64,000 nt of DNA from a bacterium (GTDB lineage Archaea > Nanoarchaeota > Nanoarchaeia > Woesearchaeales > UBA10216): the NCBI GenBank assembly GCA_024206195.1, contig JAAGZO010000886.1, positions 1-64,000 of the forward strand, in the 5' to 3' direction. Positions 8,721 through 16,413 of this stretch are shown in pieces (the stretch's first letter is position 1; each line of letters starts with the position of its first letter). A program made the position numbers and the translations under genes. Below the pieces are notes generated by a model that was not told the origin of the DNA, did not search any database, and saw only the letters and a program-made list of their open reading frames with translations.

Positions 8721-8827
8721 GCCCCTGTAGTCTAGTCTGGATAAGATAGGGCCTTGCGGAGGCTCTGACCCGGGTTCGAAACAATTTTTTGCAAAAGGCA
8801 ATATTATCGAAAGTCCCGGCGGGGGCA
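8721..8827 (+). tRNA. tRNA-Arg(GCG) with a T-loop intron
   Basis: Acceptor GCCCCTG/CGGGGGC, D-stem GTCT/AGAT with a normal GG loop, anticodon stem GGGCC/GGCTC enclosing TTGCGGA (anticodon GCG at 8756-8758), T-stem CCGGG/CCCGG, discriminator A. The T loop holds 33 extra nt (8780-8812); removing them restores TTCGAGT. The insert pairs with the exon through TTCGA/TCGAA and has an internal TTGC/GCAA hairpin, fitting a bulge-helix-bulge splice site. The same insert family occurs in tRNA-Arg(CCT). Confidence 0.9.
8780..8812 (+). other. Noncanonical tRNA intron in the T loop (58/59)
   Basis: 33-nt insert. Bases 8794-8820, covering its 3' part and the following exon, are identical over 27 nt to 40802-40828 in tRNA-Arg(CCT). 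Splice borders are inferred from the TTCGA/TCGAA helix and restoration of a 7-nt loop. Confidence 0.75.
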
Positions 8828-8863
8828 TTTATAACCATTACACAATGGTAACAAAAGCGAAAG

Positions 8864-8872
8864 ATTTATAAA
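8864..8872 (+). promoter_or_regulatory. TATA box and GGGGGT ribosome site of the Cys-rich surface protein
   Basis: ATTTATAAA lies about 52 nt before ATG 8920. This leaves a leader of about 25 nt that carries GGGGGT at 8909-8914, six nt from the ATG. Unlike many neighbours, this gene is not leaderless. Confidence 0.5.
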
Positions 8873-8919
8873 TGATTATTTGTTTCTAGGTCCCATACAT
8901 ATTCATATGGGGGTAAAAA

Positions 8920-11223
8920 ATGAAAAAAATCTTTAATTTTGTAGTATTAGTATTTGCTTTGGTATTTTGTGCTTCACTGGTTGTAGCACCTTCTTTATGT
9001 GAAGAAAATGAAGAATATTCTGACTATCTTTTTGAATCAAAACCATCTTCTGCTTTTGTTGACAGAAGCGCTGAAGATGTTTCAGACAACTTATGTGTTG
9101 GAGAGTTCGTTGGTGTTAATACCGGCGATGGATATGAACATTATATCTACTTGAATTGGGATAAGAGCGAGTTCACTGTTCCAGATTATGTAGGTATCTC
9201 TGAAATGAACTTAAAATTATATCACAAAGAATCTACATCCACCATTCTAGTTCAATTAAAGAATCAGTATGGAGACTGGGTAACTGTTTGTGATCCTGAT
9301 GAATCAAGATCTGCTACATGGGATACATGTAATTTAATGCCTTATGCAGATATCATATATTCTGTTCCTGTTATAGAGCTAAGAGTTGTTTCATGGAAAA
9401 CCGGAAACTGCCATGAATACCTTGGCTGTGCAAAACTAGAAGTACTTTTTTACAACTGTGAAGGCCCATCTTGCGGCGATGGTATTCTAGAATCACCTGA
9501 AGAATGTGATGATGGAAACAATGCAAATGGTGACGGCTGCAGTTCTTCTTGCGATGTAGAAGATGTTGACTGTTCTGATGCTGATTATGTTTATGACGTT
9601 GATATGATAGTTGTTGGAGACAACTGTTTGTCTGGATGGGATCATCCTCAGGATCAGGTTCTACTTCATGTTCCAGAAGGGGGCAGTTATGAAGTAAAGG
9701 GTGAAGTATGGAGAGGACACCCTGGACAGTGCCAGACAAATGAGGACTTTTTCCTTGAGATAAACGGCGGTTATGGCCCTGAGACAGATGATGATGCTCT
9801 TGCTTGTGCAGGAACAGTAAGACTAGATGATCTTGGTGTTTTTGACTTTACAAGCGGTACAAATGATGTATTTATGAACACAGCAGCACAGTGCCCTCCT
9901 GACACTCATCCTAACAGCGTAAAGCTGATGAAGATTTGCTTGTATTCACAATATACTGCAGAATGCGGAAATGGTATTGTTGATGCAGGTGAGGATTGTG
10001 ATGATGGTAACAGTGTTGATGATGATTCATGTACTAATGATTGTACTTTCTATATTCCTCCTTTGCCTTACTGTGGAAATGGTATTGTTGAAGCTGGTGA
10101 GGATTGTGATGATGGTAACAGTGTTGATGATGATTCATGTACTAATGATTGTACTTTCTATATTCCTCCTTTGCCTTACTGTGGTGACGGTAATGTTGAC
10201 CCAGGTGAAGAGTGCGATGATGGAAATAGTGTTAATTATGATTCATGTACTAATGATTGTACTATCTTCCCTCCTTTGCCTGTTTGCGGTAATGGTGTTG
10301 TAGAGCCTGGTGAAGAGTGCGATGATGGTAATGATGTGAATGATGATTCATGTACTAATGATTGTACTATCTTCCCTCCTGTGTCTTACTGTGGAAATGG
10401 TATTGTTGAATCTGGTGAGGATTGTGATGATGGTAATGATGTGAATGATGATTCATGTACTAATGATTGTACTTGGTATTTCCCTCCTTTGCCTGTTTGT
10501 GGTAATGGTGTTGTAGAGCCTGGTGAAGAGTGCGATGATGGTAATCAGGTTAATTTTGATACCTGCTCTACTGAATGTACAATTGTATGTGCTCCTATAG
10601 AAGAAATATGCAACAATGGAATTGATGACGATTGTGATGGCTTTGTTGATTTTGATGACAGTGACTGTGTCTGTACTCCTGGAGACGAGCAAGAAGCACC
10701 TTGTGGTGTTTCCTATGTTGGTGAATGCCAGATTGGAACAAAGAACAGAATCTGCATCTCAACAGATGCTTGGGGTTCATGGAGTGAATGCATAGGTGCT
10801 ATTTACCCTATTGAAGAGATCTGTTTCAATGGTCTTGATGATGATTGTGACGGACAGATTGATGAGGGTTGTGTAGTTCCTACTCCAGTTGATCCTGAAG
10901 AAGAGCCTGATTTTTCATTGGTTCAATTTAGGGTTTTGCCTTTCTTTGATGTAGTAAATCCAGGAGATGCTGGTATGTACATTCTTGTTGTTGAAAACAT
11001 CGGCAGCCAGGATCTGGAAAGACTAAGAATGGCAACAACTGTCTTTGACTTTGATTTCAGAACTGTGGAAGGTCCATTTGATCTTGATGAAGGCGAAACA
11101 GTAACCAAGGTGGTTTACGTTGATGTACCTGATTATTCAGAAGCAGGTCACTATGATGTAAGATTCACTGTTACTGGCGACATGATGAGAAGGACAAAGC
11201 ACAGACTGATAACTGTCAAATAA
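8920..11223 (+). CDS. Secreted Cys-rich repeat protein (Myxo-disulfide repeats, MopE-like motifs, CARDB-like C-terminus)
   Basis: The 767-residue exported protein has an N-terminal signal peptide (about residues 1-27). Next come a beta-rich region and seven CGNGxxxxGEECDDGN-type units (Myxococcus disulfide/DUF4215 class). The first unit is separate; six run in tandem from 9964 on, joined by short Pro-rich linkers such as IPPLPY. Two MopE-type motifs follow (ICNNGIDDDCDG and ICFNGLDDDCDG), then a C-terminal CARDB/COG1361-like beta domain (FSLVQFRVLP to the end) without an obvious anchor. It is probably a cell-surface adhesin or S-layer-associated protein stabilised by disulfides and Ca. The role is inferred only from architecture. 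Confidence 0.88.
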   Translation: MKKIFNFVVLVFALVFCASLVVAPSLCEENEEYSDYLFESKPSSAFVDRSAEDVSDNLCVGEFVGVNTGDGYEHYIYLNWDKSEFTVPDYVGISEMNLKLYHKESTSTILVQLKNQYGDWVTVCDPDESRSATWDTCNLMPYADIIYSVPVIELRVVSWKTGNCHEYLGCAKLEVLFYNCEGPSCGDGILESPEECDDGNNANGDGCSSSCDVEDVDCSDADYVYDVDMIVVGDNCLSGWDHPQDQVLLHVPEGGSYEVKGEVWRGHPGQCQTNEDFFLEINGGYGPETDDDALACAGTVRLDDLGVFDFTSGTNDVFMNTAAQCPPDTHPNSVKLMKICLYSQYTAECGNGIVDAGEDCDDGNSVDDDSCTNDCTFYIPPLPYCGNGIVEAGEDCDDGNSVDDDSCTNDCTFYIPPLPYCGDGNVDPGEECDDGNSVNYDSCTNDCTIFPPLPVCGNGVVEPGEECDDGNDVNDDSCTNDCTIFPPVSYCGNGIVESGEDCDDGNDVNDDSCTNDCTWYFPPLPVCGNGVVEPGEECDDGNQVNFDTCSTECTIVCAPIEEICNNGIDDDCDGFVDFDDSDCVCTPGDEQEAPCGVSYVGECQIGTKNRICISTDAWGSWSECIGAIYPIEEICFNGLDDDCDGQIDEGCVVPTPVDPEEEPDFSLVQFRVLPFFDVVNPGDAGMYILVVENIGSQDLERLRMATTVFDFDFRTVEGPFDLDEGETVTKVVYVDVPDYSEAGHYDVRFTVTGDMMRRTKHRLITVK
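9964..10587 (+). repeat. Six tandem Cys-rich coding repeats of about 105-108 bp
   Basis: Units begin at 9964, 10072 and 10180 and continue to about 10587. The first two 108-bp units differ at only a few bases, implying recent duplication or gene conversion. Later units are more diverged. Confidence 0.9.
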
Positions 11224-11266
11224 TTTTTAATAACTTTTTTATATTTCTTTCTTTTTCATTTTCACT

Positions 11267-12238
11267 ATGAAAGGAGTAGGATTAGCTTTGGGGGGAGGGG
11301 CTGCAAAGGGATATGCCCATATCGGAATACTTAGAGAGCTAGAGCGACAAAATATTCCTATTACTTCTATTTCAGGTGTAAGTGCAGGTTCAATCATAGC
11401 AGCGCTATACGCCTGTGGAGTTTCTCCTAGTGAACTAGAAACCATAGCATTAAAGACAGACTGGACAAAACATATAGAATTCACAGCCCCGAAAGCGGGG
11501 TTTGCATCACTAAGAAAATTCTCAAAGGTTCTTGATTACTATACTGATAAAAAGAAATTCAGCCAAACAAAGATTCCTTTAAGGGTAACTGCAGTTGATA
11601 TTGATTCAGGCGAGCCATTTGTTTTCAGCAAGGGACGTGTGACAAAGGCAGTTATGGCAAGCATAGCAATGCCTGCTTTTTTCGTGCCTATCAAGCACAA
11701 GGGAAAAAGACTTGTTGACGGCGGAATAATCCATCCTGTCCCTATTGATGAGCTTAGAGCTATTGAAGATGGTAATATTGTTGTTGCAGTTGACTTAACA
11801 GTGCCTCTAAGTGATAGGCATGATTATTCAGAAAAAGATGGTAAGTTTGCAAAGAAAATAAAGAAGGAGTTTATTTATACACAAACAGAGGTGCTGAATG
11901 AGTTCCTAAAGCTGAAGAAGTTTAGGATGCCTGGACCGTTTTTCAAGATGAAGAATCGTTTAATAGACCATTTTGTAGAACCAGAGCGTATATACAATCT
12001 GATGAATTCATATGGTGTGCAGGAACAAACACCAGAGATAATACAGATCTTATCAAAATCTCTTTCTATAGGCAGGAATGAACTATCAAATGAGAAAATA
12101 AAGAGTGCAGATGTTATAATCAAACCAAAGTTTGTAGGAATAAGAGCTTGGGAAGTTGAAAGGGGAAAAATAGGCATAAGAGAGGGAGAGCGGGCTGCAA
12201 GAAAAGTGATTCCGGAGATAAAGAAGCTAATATGGTAA
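11267..12238 (+). CDS. Patatin-like phospholipase (RssA/YchK type)
   Basis: The 323-residue alpha/beta hydrolase of the patatin family shows the oxyanion-hole GGGAAKG at about 9-15, the nucleophile elbow GVSAG (Ser39) and the catalytic DGG in the RLVDGGIIHP stretch. It is expected to act as a Ser-Asp dyad lipid acyl hydrolase. That is curious in an organism that should have ether lipids; the substrate is unknown. A TATA element (about 11233-11243) within the T-rich gap lies 27 nt before the ATG. The gene overlaps the next by seven bases, so the two are probably co-translated. Confidence 0.9.
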   Translation: MKGVGLALGGGAAKGYAHIGILRELERQNIPITSISGVSAGSIIAALYACGVSPSELETIALKTDWTKHIEFTAPKAGFASLRKFSKVLDYYTDKKKFSQTKIPLRVTAVDIDSGEPFVFSKGRVTKAVMASIAMPAFFVPIKHKGKRLVDGGIIHPVPIDELRAIEDGNIVVAVDLTVPLSDRHDYSEKDGKFAKKIKKEFIYTQTEVLNEFLKLKKFRMPGPFFKMKNRLIDHFVEPERIYNLMNSYGVQEQTPEIIQILSKSLSIGRNELSNEKIKSADVIIKPKFVGIRAWEVERGKIGIREGERAARKVIPEIKKLIW

Positions 12239-12921
12239 AGACAAAGATAGTTTTCTTTGATATGGATGGTGTTCTGTTTGATGTTGGTTATTTTGAAAAG
12301 CGCAAAAACCTTGGAGCAAGCTGCTGGAAGGTTGTTGCAGAGTCAATAGACGCACTAGAAGAAGAGGACAAAATAAAAGATAAGTGGATGAATGGTGAGC
12401 TAGATAGCTATCTTGATTGGGTAAGAAAAACCATAGATGTTCACAAGAAGCATGGCTTGACAAAGGATAAGTTCATGCAAATAATTGATTCAATCCCTCC
12501 AATGGAGGGTGCAAAGGAAACAATAGCAGAGCTAAAGAAAAGAGGATATCTTACTGTTGTTGTTAGCGGTGGTTTTAAGGAGCTTGCCAGAAGAGCGAAA
12601 ACAGAGCTCGGCGTAGACTTTGTTATTGCAGCATGCGAGCTGATATTCGACGAAAAAGGCAAGGTTCATGATTTCATATTCTTTCCCTGTGATTTTCACG
12701 GCAAGGTGAAGTTCTTCGAGGCAATGGTTGCAGGCCTTGACATAAAGCCGGAAGAGGCTGCAATGGTTGGTGATGGTGTTAATGATATACCCATTGCAAA
12801 GGAATGCGGTTTCTCAGTAGCGTTCAATGCAAGGGACGAGCTTAAAGAGCACTGCGATGTTATAATAGAAGGCAAGGATCTAAGGAAAATACTTGAGCAT
12901 TTCCCTGAAACAAAAGATTAA
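12232..12921 (+). CDS. HAD-family phosphatase, SerB-like
   Basis: The 229-residue haloacid-dehalogenase hydrolase has motif I FFDMDGVLFD (D10, D12), motif II VVVSGGF (Ser) and motif IV VGDGVNDIP. This arrangement is closest to phosphoserine phosphatase and related C1-cap enzymes. It would dephosphorylate a small phosphate ester, with phosphoserine the likeliest. The start overlaps the stop of the patatin gene (ATGGTAA). No other serine biosynthesis gene is nearby, so substrate assignment is tentative. Confidence 0.85.
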   Translation: MVKTKIVFFDMDGVLFDVGYFEKRKNLGASCWKVVAESIDALEEEDKIKDKWMNGELDSYLDWVRKTIDVHKKHGLTKDKFMQIIDSIPPMEGAKETIAELKKRGYLTVVVSGGFKELARRAKTELGVDFVIAACELIFDEKGKVHDFIFFPCDFHGKVKFFEAMVAGLDIKPEEAAMVGDGVNDIPIAKECGFSVAFNARDELKEHCDVIIEGKDLRKILEHFPETKD

Positions 12922-12962
12922 TAAATCAATAGATTGCTTTCTATATCAAAAGAGGTGTAGCA

Positions 12963-14180
12963 TTGGAGAGTATACTGCCATTTTTGACTTCACTAACAAT
13001 TGTTCTGATAGCAGGAACGCTTTTATCAATTGTAGCAAAGAAAATAAGTTTGCCTGACACTTTGCTTCTCCTGCTTGGAGGTATGGTGCTTTCTTATATT
13101 TCCTACGAAGGAAATCCAGTTCTTAGTTTCCCGACATCATTTCTGATAGGGATAAGCACAATAGCATTGCTAATGATAGTTCTTGATTCATCATCTGTGT
13201 TGAAGCTTGACGAGGTGAACAAGTTTTCAACAGGAGTCCTAAAACTTGCTATGATCTTCCTTTTCCTGAACATAGTTGTTATGACGCTTTTAACACACCA
13301 GCTTTTTAGTATGGGTAACCTATACCTAAGCTTAATCTTTGCAGTTCTTGTTGCAGGAACAGCTCCTGATGTTGTTCTTTCACAGCTTAAAGGAATATGC
13401 TATAATGCTGTTGAGATCCTTAAGCTGGAATCAATAATAAACACACCACTTACTGTTTTGCTGCCATTCATCTTTGTGCAGCTTATACATGACAATGTCG
13501 CGGTAGTTTCTGCTTTTATGAATGAAATTGGGCCTTTTTTACAGCAGTTTGTAACTGGTGTTGGAACAGGAGTGGTAGTAGGTATTATAATATTCAAAAT
13601 AATGTGGAAACAGTACTCTGATGTTTACTCACCACTTGGTCTTGTTGTTGCAGGCATGCTAACATATATTCTTGCTGAGAACCTTGGTGGCAATGGAGTA
13701 CTTGCTGTTGCAGTATTTGGCCTTGTATTTGCAAATTCACCAATAAAAAGAAAGAACATTGTTATGCACTTTGAATCAGAACTGACTGTTTTCATGAAAA
13801 TAATGGTTTTCACGCTTATTGGAATCTACATAGCACTTCCTCTGACTCTTGATTTCTTCCTTAAGTCATTATTGCTCTTTGTTGTATATATGTTGATAAG
13901 GTTTGTAGCTGTTCATATAGCATTCAGGAAATCAAAATACACTATTAAAGAGCAGATCTTCATGACACTCAACACGCCAAAAGGAATAGCTGTAGCTGTA
14001 GTTGTGTTCTACTTCATGGCATTCACTGATCCTTCAAGCGAGTTGTTCATACCAGGAATTGAAATGGTAATGAACCTTACAATGGCATTCATGCTTTACT
14101 CTATTATTACGTCTTCTATAGCAGTGAAGTTCACAAAGCAGCTTCTCGCTGCTCCAAAGAATATAAAGAAAAATATATAA
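12963..14180 (+). CDS. Cation:proton antiporter (CPA family)
   Basis: The 405-residue, roughly 12-helix integral membrane protein resembles the NhaP/KefB monovalent cation:proton antiporters. Features include the TLLLLLGGMVLSYI stretch near the N-terminus, the LVAGTAPDVVLSQL unwound-helix region and the LNTPKGIAVAVV stretch. The Asp in TAPDVV is a candidate ion-binding residue. It starts at TTG (12963-12965), supported by an AGAGGTG ribosome site a few bases upstream; no ATG fits. The last codons contain the TATA-like sequence used by tRNA-Gly. Confidence 0.85.
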   Translation: MESILPFLTSLTIVLIAGTLLSIVAKKISLPDTLLLLLGGMVLSYISYEGNPVLSFPTSFLIGISTIALLMIVLDSSSVLKLDEVNKFSTGVLKLAMIFLFLNIVVMTLLTHQLFSMGNLYLSLIFAVLVAGTAPDVVLSQLKGICYNAVEILKLESIINTPLTVLLPFIFVQLIHDNVAVVSAFMNEIGPFLQQFVTGVGTGVVVGIIIFKIMWKQYSDVYSPLGLVVAGMLTYILAENLGGNGVLAVAVFGLVFANSPIKRKNIVMHFESELTVFMKIMVFTLIGIYIALPLTLDFFLKSLLLFVVYMLIRFVAVHIAFRKSKYTIKEQIFMTLNTPKGIAVAVVVFYFMAFTDPSSELFIPGIEMVMNLTMAFMLYSIITSSIAVKFTKQLLAAPKNIKKNI

Positions 14181-14206
14181 ACAGGGGTCAAAACCCGATT
14201 AACTGT

Positions 14207-14277
14207 GCGCCGGTGGTCTAATGGCATGACTGTGGCCTTCCAAGCCGCCTATCTGGGTTCGAATCCCAGCCGGCGCA
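14207..14277 (+). tRNA. tRNA-Gly(TCC)
   Basis: Acceptor GCGCCGG/CCGGCGC, anticodon stem GTGGC/GCCGC with loop CTTCCAA (anticodon TCC), normal T loop TTCGAAT, discriminator A. No intron. A TATA element at about 14171-14180 overlaps the end of the antiporter gene. A start codon follows only nine nt after the tRNA end. Confidence 0.95.
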
Positions 14278-14286
14278 TTTTTCAAA

Positions 14287-14454
14287 ATGAAACAAATTGA
14301 CAATAAAACCAAAGGATCTGTAATGGTAGGAGCAGGATTTCTGATGATAGTGTTTAATGCAATTAGCTATTTTACTTCAGATAAAACTCTTCCTATTGTT
14401 GGAATTATTGGACTTGTATTTGTCGCAATTGGTATGGGTTGGGCAAAAAAATGA
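14287..14454 (+). CDS. 55-residue two-helix membrane protein (mini-operon, first gene)
   Basis: Small ORF starting nine nt after tRNA-Gly. The product has a short polar N-terminus (MKQIDNKTKG) and two hydrophobic helices (about 11-29 and 35-53), ending in KK. It overlaps the next ORF as ATGA, typical of translational coupling. No homologue recognised. The coupled series of three similar short proteins argues that it is real. Confidence 0.65.
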   Translation: MKQIDNKTKGSVMVGAGFLMIVFNAISYFTSDKTLPIVGIIGLVFVAIGMGWAKK

Positions 14455-14636
14455 AGAAAAATCAAGAATCAAGAAAACAAAGTATAACAATTCCAAAAAA
14501 AGCTTTGATTGGAATTGCTCCACTTTTCCCCATTGTTGGAATATTGCTTTCTAGAGATAATCCTGCGGGATTAATCTTAGTGGGTATAGGGGTATTTTCT
14601 GGATTTTTTATTGCAAAAGGATACTTTGAAAAATGA
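14451..14636 (+). CDS. 61-residue two-helix membrane protein (mini-operon, second gene)
   Basis: The basic N-terminus (MKKNQESRKQS) is followed by two hydrophobic helices (about 19-34 and 39-56). The start at 14451 is chosen because it overlaps the upstream stop as ATGA; an in-frame ATG at 14439 would add four residues. It overlaps the third ORF by ATGA as well. Unknown function. Confidence 0.65.
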   Translation: MKKNQESRKQSITIPKKALIGIAPLFPIVGILLSRDNPAGLILVGIGVFSGFFIAKGYFEK

Positions 14637-14791
14637 AATTTCAAGACACATTAGGCGCAGGTTTGGTTGTAGTTGGAATTGCACTTTTAAATAGCAATAA
14701 ACTTATTGGAATGCTGTTTATTGGATTTGGATTAGGTTATAATGTGCGTCCTTTAATACAAAAAGCTTTTATCAAGAAAAAAGGTAAATAA
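14633..14791 (+). CDS. 52-residue two-helix membrane protein (mini-operon, third gene)
   Basis: Two short hydrophobic helices (about 8-20 and 23-36) and a basic C-terminal tail (KAFIKKKGK). Together with the two preceding ORFs it forms a chain of start-stop overlaps, suggesting equimolar production of three hairpin membrane proteins. No family recognised. Confidence 0.6.
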   Translation: MKFQDTLGAGLVVVGIALLNSNKLIGMLFIGFGLGYNVRPLIQKAFIKKKGK

Positions 14792-14835
14792 TTAGACGCA
14801 TACTTTTTTTTATTCTAATATGATTAAGAAGAAAA

Positions 14836-15150
14836 ATGGCAAAAGAAAAATATCCTGAAGGGCACTTTGTAGGGATGTGGATGGGAATATTCATAGCCAT
14901 ATTTGCAGGCTTTGGAATACCTTTAAGCGTTGCTACTGGAAATCCAGGGTTCATAGGGATAGGGCCTGCTATAGGTGTTTCTATCGGTCTTGCAGTAGGC
15001 CAGTCAATTGAAAATAAAGCGAAAGAAGAAGGAAAGATAAGGCCTCTGACAAAGGAAGAAAAAAAGAGAAAAGAATTTGCAGTATACGCAGGAATTGGAC
15101 TGCTTGTAATAGGCTTAATAGTATTTTTAGCATTGTTTCTACTACGCTAA
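14836..15150 (+). CDS. Small three-helix membrane protein, unknown
   Basis: The 104-residue protein has a glycine-rich hydrophobic pair (about 11-58, with GFGIPLSVATGNPGFIGIGPAIG-like spacing), then a charged cytoplasmic loop (ENKAKEEGKIRPLTKEEKKRK) and a final helix (about 82-103). It follows the three mini membrane proteins after 44 bases that include a T7 tract. Its pattern resembles them, so the region may be a functional group. Function unknown. Confidence 0.65.
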   Translation: MAKEKYPEGHFVGMWMGIFIAIFAGFGIPLSVATGNPGFIGIGPAIGVSIGLAVGQSIENKAKEEGKIRPLTKEEKKRKEFAVYAGIGLLVIGLIVFLALFLLR

Positions 15151-15213
15151 GTCCCACTGGACACTGGACTTACCCGCGCAAGATATATAAAACACCAAAA
15201 AACATATTTTCTT

Positions 15214-15218
15214 GGAGG
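15214..15218 (+). promoter_or_regulatory. Shine-Dalgarno that decides the start at 15228
   Basis: GGAGG with nine nt to ATG 15228 fits better than the two nt to ATG 15219. A TATA box (GATATATAAAAC, about 15183-15193) and a direct repeat ACTGGAC-ACTGGAC (15157-15170) lie upstream. Confidence 0.55.
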
Positions 15219-15227
15219 ATGATAAAA

Positions 15228-15704
15228 ATGGAACATAAAATTGTTGAAAAAGAAGAGTTTCTTGTTGTTGGGATGCCTGTAAAGGTTTCTTTAAAAGACC
15301 CGGGTTACCAAAAAAAGATAATGGATCTTTGGAAAGGGTTAATGCCAAGAGTGGCAGAGATAAAAAACAGGAAAACTGAGCTGTTTTATGGATTATGCAA
15401 TATCTCAGAAGGTATTGAAGGAGATGAATGTTCATTTGAGACTATTGCAGGTGTAGAAGTAAATTCTGCTGACGAGATACCTGAGGGAATGAAGGCTCAG
15501 AAGGTTCCAGCTGCCAAATACTTTGTTGTTACACATAAAGGCAGAGTTGAAAAACTTGGTGAAACATACTGTGAAATTGAAAAAGAGATGAAAAAACTGA
15601 ATCTTAAAGAAGACAGAAGCAAGATATTCTTTGAACTTTACGATGAAAGGTTCAAGGAAGATTCTGATGATTCAGCGTTTGATATATACTCTGCTTTGAC
15701 ATGA
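15228..15704 (+). CDS. GyrI-like/AraC effector-binding domain protein
   Basis: The 158-residue stand-alone small-molecule binding domain is of the GyrI-like (SOUL/AraC effector-binding) class. It has two beta-alpha-beta-beta halves, with KIVEKEEFLVVGMPVKV as first strand and VPAAKYFVVTHKGRVEKLGETYCEIEKEM as the typical second half. It ends in the DSDDSAFDIYSAL stretch, where the family usually has a D-x-E-x-x-x-P ending. There is no DNA-binding domain, so it may sequester or hydrolyse a small hydrophobic ligand. It is a monocistronic gene with its own promoter. Confidence 0.75.
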   Translation: MEHKIVEKEEFLVVGMPVKVSLKDPGYQKKIMDLWKGLMPRVAEIKNRKTELFYGLCNISEGIEGDECSFETIAGVEVNSADEIPEGMKAQKVPAAKYFVVTHKGRVEKLGETYCEIEKEMKKLNLKEDRSKIFFELYDERFKEDSDDSAFDIYSALT

Positions 15705-15769
15705 GTTTGTGCATTGAAGATGCATATTTTCAAATAACCTTATAAACTACTGCAGTTTCCAACATATTT

Positions 15770-16087
15770 ATGGCAAGATTTGAACGTTCAAGAGCAGGAA
15801 GAGGCAGTTCTTCTGGTAGAGGGTCTGGCGGTGGGTCGAGACCTAGAGGAGCCGGCGGGAGAAGTTCTGGTAGAGATAGGCGTGATGTCACGATGACCAA
15901 AGTTATTTGTTCTTCTTGCGGTGTTGAATGTGAAGTTCCTTTCAAACCAACTTCGTCTAAGCCAGTTTATTGTAATAATTGTTTTTCAAAAAAAGACAAA
16001 GATAGTTCTAATAAGCCTTCTGAAAGAGATTTTGACGTAATTAATGAAAAACTTAATAAAATAATGGCAGCATTACATATTAAATGA
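15770..16087 (+). CDS. RG-rich zinc-ribbon protein (CxxC-x17-CxxC)
   Basis: The 105-residue protein has an Arg/Gly/Ser-rich N-terminal third (RSRAGRGSSSGRGSGGG type, RNA-binding-like). A CSSC...CNNC pair with exactly 17 residues between the two CxxC units follows, matching the CxxC-x17-CxxC domain family. The charged C-terminal helix (DFDVINEKLNKIMAAL) may oligomerise. It is probably a nucleic-acid-associated protein. A TATA box (about 15738-15745) places the ATG as leaderless. It overlaps the next gene by four bases. Confidence 0.8.
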   Translation: MARFERSRAGRGSSSGRGSGGGSRPRGAGGRSSGRDRRDVTMTKVICSSCGVECEVPFKPTSSKPVYCNNCFSKKDKDSSNKPSERDFDVINEKLNKIMAALHIK

Positions 16088-16413
16088 AACCCATGAAAAA
16101 CAAGAAGATCTTGCGGATTCTTGGTTTGCCAGTGTTGATCTATTTTGTGCTGTCTGCAATTCTTGTTTTTGGTTATCCCTGCAGTGGAAGTGATTGCGAT
16201 ATTTTTGCACTGAATTATCTTGCAATATCATCTGTTGTGCTGTTGTTTCTTTATCTTACAGAGATTGCTGTTTTTTCCCTTGCAAAGCGTTATTTCAAGA
16301 AAACAGATGAGCTTAAGATAGCCCGAGGAGTTTGCATACTTGTTTCTGTAGTGCTGTTCATACACTTGTGTTATGTGTTCCTTACTCTTCGTGGCATGGT
16401 TATAATTACATAG
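16084..16413 (+). CDS. Three-helix membrane protein, unknown
   Basis: The 109-residue protein is coupled to the RG/zinc-ribbon gene by an ATGA overlap. It has hydrophobic helices at about 11-30, 42-65 and 80-105, with two Cys in the first extracytoplasmic loop (PCSGSDC). An alternative ATG lies three codons downstream. It converges with the secretion membrane protein and overlaps its 3' end by eight bases. No homologue recognised. Confidence 0.6.
   Translation: MKPMKNKKILRILGLPVLIYFVLSAILVFGYPCSGSDCDIFALNYLAISSVVLLFLYLTEIAVFSLAKRYFKKTDELKIARGVCILVSVVLFIHLCYVFLTLRGMVIIT

Noticed and set aside
9964..10587. CRISPR-like regular direct repeats
   Set aside because: Repeats are in frame within a coding sequence, contiguous and without unique spacers; they encode Cys-rich protein units.
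15157..15170. Direct repeat ACTGGAC-ACTGGAC upstream of the GyrI-like gene as operator
   Set aside because: Too short and without a linked regulator to claim; noted only with the promoter.
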